From positions 62,001-126,000 of the forward strand of contig JALSIM010000005.1 of assembly GCA_026990035.1 (NCBI GenBank): 64,000 bases of DNA, given 5' to 3'. This DNA is from Alphaproteobacteria bacterium. Lineage in GTDB: Bacteria; Pseudomonadota; Alphaproteobacteria; Geminicoccales; Geminicoccaceae. Each line of letters opens with the position of its first letter. Position 1 is the first letter of the stretch. The notes under the pieces are model-generated. The model searched no databases and was not told the DNA's origin. It saw nothing but the letters and a program-made list of their open reading frames with translations. A program made the translations under genes and the position numbers. Below are positions 17,662-28,682 of this stretch, piece by piece.

Positions 17662-18984
17662 ATGATGAACCGACGGCAGACCCTGGGCCTCGCGGCCGGT
17701 GCGATCGCTTTCGGAGCGATGCCGCTGCGCCTGCATGCCCAGGAAAACGCGCAGTTCATCCCCTCGCTCGTCTACCGCACCGGCCCCTACGGCCCCAACG
17801 GAGAGCCCTTCGCCAACGGGGCGGCCGACTATTACACGCTGATCAACGCCCGCGACGGCGGCATCAACGGCGTCGAGATCGTGTTCGAGGAGTGCGACAC
17901 CCAGTACAACAACGACAAGGGTGTCGAATGCTACGAGCGGCTCAAGAACAAGGGCCCGACCGGGGCGGCGGTCTTCAGCCCGCTGTCCACCGGGATCACC
18001 TACGCTCTGATCGAACGCGCCCGCGCCGACAAGATCCCCATCTTCTCGATGGGCTACGGACGCACCGACGCGTCCTACGGTGCGGTCTTCCCGCACGTCT
18101 TCACCGCCCCGGCCACCTACTGGTCGCAGGCCACCTCGCTGATCCAGTACGTCGCCGCCCAGGAGGGCGGGCTGGAGGCGCTCGAGGGCAAGAAGATCGC
18201 CCTCGTCTACCACGACTCGGCCTACGGCAAGGAGCCCATCCGCACCCTCGAGGCGCTGGCCGAGAGGTTCGGCTACAAGCTGAGCCTGTTCCCGGTCGCC
18301 CATCCCGGCCTCGAGCAGAAAGCCACCTGGCTCAAGGTCGGTCGCCAGGTCCGGCCCGACTGGGTGCTGATGTGGGGCTGGGGCGTGATGAACTCCACCG
18401 CCATCAAGGAAGCCGCCGCGGTGGGCTTCCCCATGGAGCGCTTCATCGGCAACTGGTGGTCGGGCTCGGAAAACGACGTCACCCCCGCCGGGGACGCCGC
18501 GATCGGCTACAAGTCCGCGAATTTCCACGGTGCCGGTGCCACCTGGCCCGTCCACGAGGACATCTTCAAGCACGTCTACGACGCCGGCAAGGGCGCTGGC
18601 AAGCGCGAGCGGGTCGGCGAGGTGCTCTACAACCGCGGTGTCACCAACGCGATGATCGTCGTCGAGGCGATCCGCACCGCCCAGGAGATCCACGGCAACA
18701 AGCCGCTGACCGGCTGGCAGGTTCGCGACGGTTTCGAGAACCTCGATCTGAGCGCCGAACGGCTGACCGAGCTCGGCCTCGCCGACTTCATGCAGCCCAT
18801 CAAGCTTTCCTGCGAGGATCACGAAGGCGGCGGCTCGGTCTACGTCCAGCAGTGGGACGGCAAGACGTGGAAGCGGGTCTCCGACTGGATCCCGCCGATG
18901 CGCGACGTGGTCTGGCCGATGATCAAGGAATCGGCCCTCGCCTATGCCAAGGAAAAGGGCATCACGCCGCGTAGCTGCACCTGA
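17662..18984 (+). CDS. ABC transporter substrate-binding protein (periplasmic, Leu/Ile/Val-binding fold)
   Basis: Periplasmic receptor of the importer (440 aa, type I periplasmic binding fold). ATG 17662 follows GGGAGGTGACACC. The signal sequence reads NRRQTLGLAAGAIAFGAMPL and ends near AQE; the RR pair and Thr-Leu-Gly make Tat export possible, but a Sec signal is also acceptable. The mature part starts FIPSLVYRTGPYGPNG and includes DGGINGVEIVFEECDTQYNN, a family motif shared with receptors next to such CoA-ligase loci rather than with classical LivK. Four Trp-rich segments late in the chain (GNWWSGSENDV, TWPVHEDI) may shape an aromatic ligand pocket; that is inference. Confidence 0.9.
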   Translation: MMNRRQTLGLAAGAIAFGAMPLRLHAQENAQFIPSLVYRTGPYGPNGEPFANGAADYYTLINARDGGINGVEIVFEECDTQYNNDKGVECYERLKNKGPTGAAVFSPLSTGITYALIERARADKIPIFSMGYGRTDASYGAVFPHVFTAPATYWSQATSLIQYVAAQEGGLEALEGKKIALVYHDSAYGKEPIRTLEALAERFGYKLSLFPVAHPGLEQKATWLKVGRQVRPDWVLMWGWGVMNSTAIKEAAAVGFPMERFIGNWWSGSENDVTPAGDAAIGYKSANFHGAGATWPVHEDIFKHVYDAGKGAGKRERVGEVLYNRGVTNAMIVVEAIRTAQEIHGNKPLTGWQVRDGFENLDLSAERLTELGLADFMQPIKLSCEDHEGGGSVYVQQWDGKTWKRVSDWIPPMRDVVWPMIKESALAYAKEKGITPRSCT

Positions 18985-19021
18985 GCCCCCACGGGTATCG
19001 GAAACGGGAGCGGGACGTCCG

Positions 19022-19870
19022 ATGAGCACAGCCACCCTCGAGCGGAACGGGGTCGCCGACCAGTCGGCCGCCGAACCGCTCCTGTCGGTGAACAACATCG
19101 AGGTGGTCTACGACCATGTCATCCTGGTGCTCAAGGGCGTCTCGCTCCAGGTGCCCAAAGGTGGCATCGTCGCCCTCCTGGGTGCCAACGGAGCCGGCAA
19201 GAGCACCACCCTCAAGGCCATCTCGACCCTGCTCGGCAGCGAGCGCGGCGAGGTGACCAAGGGCTCCATCACCCTGGCCGGCGAAACCGTGCATCACCTC
19301 ACCCCGACCCAGCTCGTCCGACGCGGAGTCGTCCAGGTGATGGAGGGCCGGCACTGTTTCGAGCATCTGACGGTAGAGGAGAATCTCCTGACCGGGGCCT
19401 ACACGCGGCGTGACGGCAGCGCCGCGATTCGGCGCGATCTGGAGATGGTGTACCACTATTTCCCGCGCCTGCGGGAAAGGCGCAAGGCGCTCGCCGGCTA
19501 CACCTCGGGCGGCGAACAGCAGATGTGCGCCATCGGTCGGGCGCTGATGGCACGTCCCCGCGTGGTTCTGCTCGACGAGCCTTCGATGGGCCTCGCGCCG
19601 CAACTCGTCGAGGAAATCTTCGAGATCGTCGCCAAGCTCAACAGCGAGGAACACGTCACCTTCCTGCTGGCCGAACAGAACACCAACATGGCGCTCCGCT
19701 ACGCTCGCTTCGGCTACGTCCTCGAAAACGGGCGGGTGGTCCTTGACGGTGATGCGGAAAGCCTGCGAAACAACGAGGACGTGAAGGAGTTCTATCTCGG
19801 CCTCGGCAGTTCGGGGCGCCGGAGTTTTCGCGAGATCAAGAGCTACAAGCGCCGAAAACGGTGGCTGTAA
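19022..19870 (+). CDS. livF: ABC transporter ATP-binding protein, LivF type
   Basis: Second ATPase of the importer; 282 residues from ATG 19022, preceded by CGGGAGCGGGACG. Walker A GANGAGKST at 54-62, signature YTSGGEQQMCAIGRALM, Walker B VVLLDEPSMGLAP, and VEEIFEIVAKL, all typical of LivF. A 20-residue N-terminal tail precedes the domain and a basic tail (EIKSYKRRKRWL) extends its end. The TAA stop at 19868-19870 is followed without gap, and in the same frame, by the GTG start of the next gene. Confidence 0.92.
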   Translation: MSTATLERNGVADQSAAEPLLSVNNIEVVYDHVILVLKGVSLQVPKGGIVALLGANGAGKSTTLKAISTLLGSERGEVTKGSITLAGETVHHLTPTQLVRRGVVQVMEGRHCFEHLTVEENLLTGAYTRRDGSAAIRRDLEMVYHYFPRLRERRKALAGYTSGGEQQMCAIGRALMARPRVVLLDEPSMGLAPQLVEEIFEIVAKLNSEEHVTFLLAEQNTNMALRYARFGYVLENGRVVLDGDAESLRNNEDVKEFYLGLGSSGRRSFREIKSYKRRKRWL

Positions 19871-20770
19871 GTGAATACTCGAAGTCGGGAGGCAGAGGCC
19901 GCTACCGACGGGGCGACGGTTCGTCACGGCCCGAGCCTTCAGCGCCTCTCGGCCCTCCTCACCAATCACATCCGGCGCCGGATCGGTGAACGGAAATTCC
20001 TTTTCGACGGACGCCTCGGCGATCCCGGCCTGGGTCTGGTGGCGCCCCTGGATCTCTCCCTGTTCCGCGATCAGCCCGCACTCCTCGACAAACTCCGCCA
20101 GCCGGAATCGGGAACCGCCCTCGCCCTCAACAGTTTCGCCTTGTGGCAACGTGCCCCCGGCGAGCTCGAACTGGCCGGGATCCGTGGTTTCCGGGAGGTC
20201 CTCCTCAACCTTCGCTGCCCGACCGGGATCCGCGGCACGCCTCCCCATCTCGACGTGCTGGCCCGGGGGCAGCGGGCGCTCGTGGCGGTGAGCGCCCGCG
20301 GCCTCGATTATCTGTGCCGCCACACCGGCCGGGTGGCCCCCGCCTACCTCGAACTCTCGCCCCCCGCCGATCTCCGCCCCTGGTTCGAGCTGCTGTGCGA
20401 TCTGGCGGCGCGGCGGGTGACCTATCGCTTCCTCAACGCGGCGATGCTCGGCAAGCTCGCTCTCGCCCTCGGCCGCACCTTTCCCGAGCATCGCATCCAC
20501 CTGTTCCAGCTTTTCCTCGAGCCGCGGGACGCCGAGGACTACGAGCCTTTCGCCCGACACCGCGCCGAGCTCCGGGCGGTGCAGGAACGGGTCCGGGAGT
20601 CGCGGGTCACCTTCTCCTTCGACAGTTTCACCGCCGTCTGGCGGCTCTGGGCGGGGCGCGACGAACCGCCGTGGCTGCGCCAACTGGTCAGCCAGCTCGA
20701 AGCCCGCTACGACATCGCGGTGGCGGCGCGACCGGCGGTGGGCTTCCCGATGGCCGTCGCCCGGCGCTGA
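19871..20770 (+). CDS. Degenerate PD-(D/E)XK nuclease-fold protein (PGN_0703-like)
   Basis: A 299-residue cytoplasmic protein of unknown role. Its start GTG 19871 touches the livF stop in the same frame and has no separate ribosome-binding site, so it depends on coupling to livF. From memory of the family, the blocks LLNLRCPTGIRGTPPHLDVL, ALVAVSARGLDYL, FQLFLEPRDAEDYEPFARHR and FDSFTAVWRLW resemble the PGN_0703 group of putative restriction endonucleases. In that fold the Asp of HLDV is followed by an E-x-K on the next strand; here that place reads S-A-R, so nuclease activity is probably lost. Its fixed place between livF and the PaaK-like gene suggests a role in that pathway. Family call is tentative. 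Confidence 0.7.
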   Translation: MNTRSREAEAATDGATVRHGPSLQRLSALLTNHIRRRIGERKFLFDGRLGDPGLGLVAPLDLSLFRDQPALLDKLRQPESGTALALNSFALWQRAPGELELAGIRGFREVLLNLRCPTGIRGTPPHLDVLARGQRALVAVSARGLDYLCRHTGRVAPAYLELSPPADLRPWFELLCDLAARRVTYRFLNAAMLGKLALALGRTFPEHRIHLFQLFLEPRDAEDYEPFARHRAELRAVQERVRESRVTFSFDSFTAVWRLWAGRDEPPWLRQLVSQLEARYDIAVAARPAVGFPMAVARR

Positions 20771-20802
20771 CGAGGCTTTTTCCAACCGGAGGAAGGGGCT
20801 CC

Positions 20803-22056
20803 ATGCCGGAGAGCGCGGATAGCTATTACGATCGCCAGGAGGTGCGCAGTCCCGCGGAACGCGAGCGCGCCCTGTTCCATGCCCTGCCGGGGCTGCTGCG
20901 TCACGCGCTCGACAACGCGCCCCTGTACCGCGCCCGTTACGGCGACATCGATCCGGCGGCCTTCACCGATCGCGCGGCTCTCGCCCGGCTTCCGGTCCTG
21001 CGCAAGGAGGAGCTGCCGGAACTGCAGGAGCGGGAACCGCCGTTCGGTGGCCTCGCGGCCACCCCCTTCGACCGTCTCGGCCGGGTTTTCGCCTCTCCCG
21101 GTCCGATCTTCGAACCCCAGGGCAATCGGGCCGACTACTGGCGGATGGCGCGGGCCATGTTCGCCGCCGGGTTCCGGTGCGGCGATCTGGTCCACAACAC
21201 CTTCGCCTATCACCTCACACCGGCCGGCTTCATGATCGATTCCGGTGCCCGGGCCCTGCGCTGCCCGGTCTTTCCCGGTGGCACCGGGCAGACCGAGCTG
21301 CAGCTCGGGGCGATTTCCCGGCTCCGTCCCGTGGCCTATGCCGGCACCCCTTCTTTTCTCGGCATTCTGCTCGAGAAGGCGGAGGAGACCGGAACGGCGC
21401 CCCTTTCCTTCGAAAAGGCGCTGGTTTCCGGCGAGGCCTTTCCGCCGAGCCTGCGCGACCGGCTGGCGGAAAACCACGGAATCGACGCCTATCAGTGCTA
21501 TGCCACCGCCGACGCCGGGCTCATCGCCTATGAAAGCCCGGCCCGCGAAGGGCTGATCGTCGACGAGGCGGTGCTGCTCGAGATCGTGCGCCCGGGCGGC
21601 GACGAACCCCTCCCCGAGGGGGAGGTCGGCGAGGTGGTGGTGACCGTTTTCAATCCCGACTATCCGCTGATCCGTTTCGGGACCGGCGATCTCTCGGCGG
21701 TCATGCCGGGAAGGAGTCCCTGCGGTCGGACCAATCTGCGGATCCGCGGCTGGATGGGGCGCGCCGATCAGACCACCAAGGTGCGGGGCATGTTCGTCCA
21801 TCCGCGCCAGGTCCAGGAAATCGTCGGCCGCTTCGACGCCATCCTCGAAGCCCGCCTGGAGGTCGAGGAGGTCGATGGGCGCGATCGCATGATCCTGCGC
21901 TGCGAGACCGCGGCGGTCGCCGACGAGGGGCTGCGGGCGTCGGTCGCCGAGGCGGTGCGGGCGGTCACCGGCCTGCGCGGTGAGGTCGAACTCGTACCGC
22001 CGGGAAGCCTGCCCAACGACGGAAAGGTGATCGACGATCGACGTCGGCGCGGCTGA
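20803..22056 (+). CDS. PaaK-like (phenylacetate-CoA ligase family) adenylate-forming enzyme
   Basis: Adenylate-forming CoA ligase of the PaaK family (417 aa), which activates aromatic acids in characterised members. Start ATG 20803 with GGAGGAAGGGG upstream. N-terminal ALDNAPLYRARYGDID and LPVLRKEELPELQ are PaaK-type. Further landmarks are SPGPIFEPQG where PaaK has a Ser-Gly-rich P-loop, YQCYATADAGLIAYE (A5), PLIRFGTGDLSAV (A7) and GRADQTTKVRGMFVHPRQV (A8), with DGKVID as the C-terminal Lys segment. The P-loop is unusual (SPGP, not SSGTTG), so ATP handling may differ. Last gene of the locus opened by the acyl-CoA synthetase; substrate unknown. Confidence 0.85.
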   Translation: MPESADSYYDRQEVRSPAERERALFHALPGLLRHALDNAPLYRARYGDIDPAAFTDRAALARLPVLRKEELPELQEREPPFGGLAATPFDRLGRVFASPGPIFEPQGNRADYWRMARAMFAAGFRCGDLVHNTFAYHLTPAGFMIDSGARALRCPVFPGGTGQTELQLGAISRLRPVAYAGTPSFLGILLEKAEETGTAPLSFEKALVSGEAFPPSLRDRLAENHGIDAYQCYATADAGLIAYESPAREGLIVDEAVLLEIVRPGGDEPLPEGEVGEVVVTVFNPDYPLIRFGTGDLSAVMPGRSPCGRTNLRIRGWMGRADQTTKVRGMFVHPRQVQEIVGRFDAILEARLEVEEVDGRDRMILRCETAAVADEGLRASVAEAVRAVTGLRGEVELVPPGSLPNDGKVIDDRRRRG

Positions 22057-22058
22057 AG

Positions 22059-22676
22059 GTGAGCCTGTTCGAGGCCCGGGGACTGGCCTGCCGGCGTGCC
22101 GGAAGGCTGGTGTTCGACCAGCTCGAATTCGCGCTCGAGCCCGGTGACGGCTTGATCCTGCGGGGGCCCAACGGCAGCGGCAAGTCGAGCCTGTTGCGGC
22201 TTCTCGCGGGGCTGTTGCGGCCGTCGGCGGGAGAACTCCGCTGGGCCGGAGGGGCGTTCCGGGCCGACGATCCGGAGCATCGGGCGCGGCTCCATTTCGT
22301 GGGACATCTCGATGCCGGCAAGGCCAATCTCACGGTCCGCGAGAATCTGGCCTTCCTCGCCGGTCTCCTGGGCTTCGCCGAGCTCCGCGAGGCGGCTCTC
22401 GAGCGGTTCGACCTGGTCGCCCTCGCCGAGCTGCCGGTCCGCTATCTCTCCGCCGGCCAGAAACGCCGCCTCGCCCTCGCCCGCCTCGAGCTGGCGCCAC
22501 GGCCGTTGTGGCTCCTCGACGAACCGGCGGTGGGGCTGGATGCGACCAATCGTCTCCATCTCGAAGGGCTGATCGCCGATCACCGCGCCGCCGGCGGCCT
22601 GTGCATCGTCGCCACCCATGGCGACGTGTCGCTGCCGGATGCCCTGGTCCTCGACTTCGGCGGGGCGGCCGCATGA
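22059..22676 (+). CDS. ccmA: Heme exporter ATP-binding protein CcmA
   Basis: ATPase of the CcmABC complex that powers heme loading of the chaperone CcmE in cytochrome c maturation (System I). 205 residues, the short length typical of CcmA. Walker A GPNGSGKSS at 36-44, the CcmA-like LHFVGHLDAGKANLTVRENL, signature LSAGQKRRLALARL, Walker B LWLLDEPAVGLD. Start GTG 22059 is 2 bp after the PaaK-like stop, so part of its transcription may be read-through from the locus upstream. Overlaps ccmB by 4 bp. Confidence 0.93.
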   Translation: MSLFEARGLACRRAGRLVFDQLEFALEPGDGLILRGPNGSGKSSLLRLLAGLLRPSAGELRWAGGAFRADDPEHRARLHFVGHLDAGKANLTVRENLAFLAGLLGFAELREAALERFDLVALAELPVRYLSAGQKRRLALARLELAPRPLWLLDEPAVGLDATNRLHLEGLIADHRAAGGLCIVATHGDVSLPDALVLDFGGAAA

Positions 22677-23341
22677 TCCGGAGTCTCCTCGCCCTGCTGC
22701 ACCGCGATCTGCGGCTCGCCTTCCGTCACGGGGCGGAGACGCTGCTCGGCGCGATCTTCTTCGCTCTCGCCCTGGCGCTCTTTCCCCTCGGGGTGGGGGC
22801 CTCGGCGGACATCCTCGCCCGCATCGGCGCCGGCGTCATCTGGGTCCTGGCGCTGTTCGCGGTCCTGCTGACCCTGGAACGGCTCTATCAGAGCGACTAC
22901 GAAGACGGTTCCCTGGAGCTCATGGTGCTGGCGCCGGTGCCGCTGGAGCTGCTGGTGTTCGGCAAATGCCTCGCCCACTGGCTGACCAGCGGGCTGCTGC
23001 TGGTGGTGATGTCGCCTCTGCTCGCGCTGCTCATGTCCCTGCCGGCGGAGGCCTACTGGGTGCTGCCCGCGGCATTGCTGCTGGGCACCCCGACCCTCAC
23101 CCTGATCGGCTCCATCGGGGCCGCACTCCTGGTCGGCAGCCGCCGCGGCAGCGCCCTCACCGCCCTTCTGGTCTTGCCTCTCTACATTCCGGTTCTCATT
23201 TTCGGAGTGAGTGCGGTCGACGGCTATCTGCTGGGTCTCGGCGGCGGCGCCCAGCTCACGATCCTCGGGGCCATGCTCCTGTTCGCGCTGGCCCTCGCGC
23301 CGCCGGCCACCGCCGCCGCCCTCCGGGTGGCGCTCGAATGA
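22673..23341 (+). CDS. ccmB: Heme exporter protein CcmB
   Basis: Integral membrane subunit of CcmABC, 222 residues with six hydrophobic helices. N-terminal LHRDLRLAFRHGAETLLGAI and FPLGVG, then the LERLYQSDYEDGSLELMVLA segment, are CcmB hallmarks. The ATGA overlap with ccmA (22673) and the stop overlapping a possible ccmC start show tight coupling. Confidence 0.94.
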   Translation: MIRSLLALLHRDLRLAFRHGAETLLGAIFFALALALFPLGVGASADILARIGAGVIWVLALFAVLLTLERLYQSDYEDGSLELMVLAPVPLELLVFGKCLAHWLTSGLLLVVMSPLLALLMSLPAEAYWVLPAALLLGTPTLTLIGSIGAALLVGSRRGSALTALLVLPLYIPVLIFGVSAVDGYLLGLGGGAQLTILGAMLLFALALAPPATAAALRVALE

Positions 23342-23376
23342 GCCCGGCGGCACCGCGACAGGCGAAGGAACCGATC

Positions 23377-24096
23377 ATGCACCGCTACGCCAATCCCCTC
23401 CGTTTCCAGCGCATCGCCGATGCCTTGCTACCCTGGATCGCCGTCGCCCTGCTGGTGCTGACGCCGATCGGGCTCTATCAGGCCCTGGTCCTGGCGCCGC
23501 CCGACTATCAGCAGGGCGAGGCCGCCCGCATCATGTACGTGCACGTCCCCGCCGCCTGGCTCGCCACCTTCACCTACGCGCTGATCGCCGTCGCCAGCGC
23601 CATCGCCCTCGTCTGGCGGCATCCCCTGGCCGAGGTGGCGGCCCGGGCGGCGGCCCCGGTGGGCGCCGCCTTCACCGCCATCGCCCTGATCACCGGCTCG
23701 GTCTGGGGCAAGCCCATGTGGGGGACCTGGTGGGTGTGGGACGCGCGGCTCACCTCGGTGCTGATCCTGTTCTTCCTCTATCTCGGCTACATCGCCTTGC
23801 ACGACGCCTTCGAGGATCCCGCCCGCGGTGCCCGGGCGGCTTCCATCCTCGCCCTCGTCGGGGCGGTCAACCTGCCGATCATCAAATTCTCCGTCGATTG
23901 GTGGAACACCCTCCACCAGCCCTCGAGCATCCTGCGCCTCGACGGCCCGACCATCGCCCCCTCGATGCTCTGGCCGCTGCTGACCATGGTCCTCGTCTTC
24001 AAGCTCTATCTGGCACTGGTCCTGATCCTGCGGATGCGCGGACAGCTCGCCGAACGGCGGATCCACAATCTGCGGGCGAGCGGCGCCGGCGGCTGA
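23377..24096 (+). CDS. ccmC: Heme transporter/handling protein CcmC
   Basis: Delivers heme to CcmE in the inner membrane; 239 residues. The periplasmic Trp-rich WWD motif is present as WGTWWVWDARLTS, and heme-ligand histidines occur in YVHVPAAWLA and in DWWNTLHQPSS. ATG 23377 is chosen for its GAAGGA ribosome-binding site; ATG 23338, which overlaps the ccmB stop, would add 13 residues (SPAAPRQAKEPI) and is possible. The usual downstream ccmD is missing: only 101 bp separate this gene from acnA. Confidence 0.94.
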   Translation: MHRYANPLRFQRIADALLPWIAVALLVLTPIGLYQALVLAPPDYQQGEAARIMYVHVPAAWLATFTYALIAVASAIALVWRHPLAEVAARAAAPVGAAFTAIALITGSVWGKPMWGTWWVWDARLTSVLILFFLYLGYIALHDAFEDPARGARAASILALVGAVNLPIIKFSVDWWNTLHQPSSILRLDGPTIAPSMLWPLLTMVLVFKLYLALVLILRMRGQLAERRIHNLRASGAGG

Positions 24097-24121
24097 CGAG
24101 GCCCCGGACGCGGCACCGCCT

Positions 24122-24150
24122 TTGTGGCGCCGCCGCGAATGCGCTATAGG
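24122..24150 (+). promoter_or_regulatory. Promoter of acnA
   Basis: TTGTGG (24122-24127), 17 bp, TATAGG (24145-24150). The predicted transcript start near 24157 lies just before a GTG at 24162 and about 40 bp before the GTG at 24198. This supports 24198 as the acnA start and shows that acnA can be transcribed independently of ccmABC. Confidence 0.55.
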
Positions 24151-24197
24151 CCGGCCCGGCAGTGGACCTCGCACAACCGAAACCCGGGAGAGCAACG

Positions 24198-26906
<2,709 letters not shown>

Positions 26907-26979
26907 CGGAACCCCGCTCGGAGAAGGGCGGCCCGCGGGCGGTCGCCGGGATGGCCGGCCGGGGAGCGTGGCGGCCCGA

Positions 26980-27741
26980 TCAGGCGCCGAGGGCGCAGTT
27001 CGCGGGCTCCTCACGGAGCAGGCTCGCCGCCAGCTCCTCGATGTCGGCAGCGAGGGCGCCGGTCGGAAAGCGGTCGAGATAGGGAACCTGGGCGCGGATC
27101 GCTTCGCTGCAACGCGGATCGCGCCGCAGCAGGCCCAGCAGCGGCAGTTCGAGCCCGAGAAAGCGGCGACAGGCGTTGGCCAGCACCTCGTGGGTCTGGC
27201 GGCCGGCGGCGAGGTTCTCGACGTTGTTGACGACCAGCCCCACGGACAGCCGGCCGGCACAGACCACCTTGATGAAGGCGTAGGCGTCGGTGAGCGCCGT
27301 GGGTTCGTCGTTGGTCACCACCACCACCCGTCCGGCGGCGGCGGCGAGCCGGCGGCAGACCCGGTCGAGACCGGCCGCCAGATCGACCAGGGTGAAATCG
27401 TAGCGGCCCGAAAGCCGGCGCAGGGCCGCACAGAGAGCGACCAGCCGGGCGTCCGGCAGGCCGGCGAGGGCCCCCGAACCGGAGCGCCCGACCACCAGAT
27501 CGAGGCCGGTCGCCGGATGGTGGACGACCACGTCCGACAGCGTTCTGTGGCCGCTCACCACGGCCCCGAGATCCTCGCCCTCGACGATGCCGAGCTGGAT
27601 GTCGAGGTTGGCGAGACCGAGATCGCCGTCGAACACCAGGACCGAACGGCCGCGACGGGCCATGGCGTGGCCCAGCGTGGCGGCGAGGAAGGTCTTGCCC
27701 ACCCCGCCCTTGCCCGAGGCGATGGCCAGCATCCGGGTCAT
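26980..27741 (-). CDS. flhG: FlhG/FleN-type MinD-like ATPase
   Basis: MinD/ParA-type ATPase that with FlhF sets flagellar number and place. 253 residues. Deviant Walker A SGKGGVGKTFLA at 9-20, switch I/II region VLVFDGDLGLANLDIQLGI and DFTLVDLAAGLDR, and the NDEPTALTDAYAFIKVV block are typical of FlhG/YlxH. Known FlhG proteins often carry an N-terminal DQAxxLR motif for FlhF activation; here the chain starts almost at the P-loop, so that motif is absent. Start overlaps the flhF stop by 4 bp. Last gene of the fliF operon. Confidence 0.88.
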   Translation of the reverse strand: MTRMLAIASGKGGVGKTFLAATLGHAMARRGRSVLVFDGDLGLANLDIQLGIVEGEDLGAVVSGHRTLSDVVVHHPATGLDLVVGRSGSGALAGLPDARLVALCAALRRLSGRYDFTLVDLAAGLDRVCRRLAAAAGRVVVVTNDEPTALTDAYAFIKVVCAGRLSVGLVVNNVENLAAGRQTHEVLANACRRFLGLELPLLGLLRRDPRCSEAIRAQVPYLDRFPTGALAADIEELAASLLREEPANCALGA

Positions 27742-28679
27742 CGGGAAGTCTCCGCGACGGCCTGGGTCCCGCCCAGCAGGAGGCGGGCCAGCGAGGCCGG
27801 TGTGAGTGGCAGAAGTCGGCTGCCCACCGCCGGGCCGATGCTCACCCGAGCGGGGCGAAGTCCGGCCTCCAGGGCGGTCAGGAGGCCGCCGAAACGGCGG
27901 GCCATGTCGAGTTTGGTGACGATCATCCGCCCGACGCCGAGGGCGGCGAAGTTGGCGGCGATCTCCCCGCTGTCGGCAGGGTCAAGCCCGGCGGGCAGGA
28001 CCAGCACCGGTTCCTGCCGGAGATGGGGGAGAAGATCGGCCAGGGCGGCGAGCTCCCGGCCGCTGAAGGGATTGATGCCGCCGGTATCGACGATCCGGGG
28101 GGCCTCGTCGGTCACGGGTTCGCTCAGCATCCGGGGGTCCTCGCAGCGCCGCACCTCGAGGCCGAGGGGGGCCAGCAGATTCTGGAGACGGGCGACCCCA
28201 CCGGCCCGGCGGGTGTCGAGACTGGCCACTTCGGGGCGCCGCCCGGCGAGACGGGCTTCGGCCGCGAGCTTGGCCACCGCCGCCGTCTTGCCGCCGCCGC
28301 AGGGGCCGAGCAGGGCCACCCCCTCGAACGCCGGCGCCGGCGAGCCGGCCCAGCCGGCCAATTCTCCGAGCGCATCGGCGAGCGCGAGCTGGGGATCGTC
28401 GAGACCGGCTTCCCGAACCCGGGCCAGCAGGCGCTCGACCAGCGGCTGCGGTACCGCATGCGTTTCGAGAGCCTCCTCGATCCGCAGCAGGAGAGCGTTC
28501 GGCGGCGCCGGGTCCAGCATGTCCCGGAGATCGGGATCCCGGGCTTCGACGGCGGCGGTGATGCAGACCCCCGTCTCGGTGTCCCGGGTCGCCACCACCA
28601 CCGCGTCCGGCCCGAGCACTTCGCGCATCCGGGCGAGGGCCTGCTGGCTGGTGGCCGCCTCGAAGACCCGCAACCGCAT
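27738..28679 (-). CDS. flhF: Flagellar biosynthesis GTPase FlhF
   Basis: SRP-type GTPase that fixes the site of flagellar assembly at the pole. 313 residues, shorter than many FlhF proteins because the linker between the N-terminal B-domain (RLRVFEAATSQQALARMREV) and the NG domain is short. G1 is GPCGGGKTAAVAKLA at 125-139, the G2/G3 region has ASLDTRRAGGVARLQNL and RIVDTGGINPF, and TKLDMARRFGG contains G4 (TKLD). In G3 the usual DTAGR appears as DTGGI, so the catalytic Gly/Arg environment is altered. Sits 3 bp after flhA. Confidence 0.88.
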   Translation of the reverse strand: MRLRVFEAATSQQALARMREVLGPDAVVVATRDTETGVCITAAVEARDPDLRDMLDPAPPNALLLRIEEALETHAVPQPLVERLLARVREAGLDDPQLALADALGELAGWAGSPAPAFEGVALLGPCGGGKTAAVAKLAAEARLAGRRPEVASLDTRRAGGVARLQNLLAPLGLEVRRCEDPRMLSEPVTDEAPRIVDTGGINPFSGRELAALADLLPHLRQEPVLVLPAGLDPADSGEIAANFAALGVGRMIVTKLDMARRFGGLLTALEAGLRPARVSIGPAVGSRLLPLTPASLARLLLGGTQAVAETSR

Positions 28680-28682
28680 CGC

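Noticed and set aside
24111-24134. Imperfect hairpin between ccmC and acnA as a terminator
   Set aside because: No T-run follows and the repeat overlaps the -35 region of the acnA promoter.
24162-24197. Upstream GTG start for acnA
   Set aside because: It would lie about 5 nt after the predicted transcript start and lacks a ribosome-binding site; the start at 24198 has both.
26907-26979. Possible RNA gene or terminator between acnA and flhG
   Set aside because: Only GC-rich sequence with no T-run and no stable stem of note.
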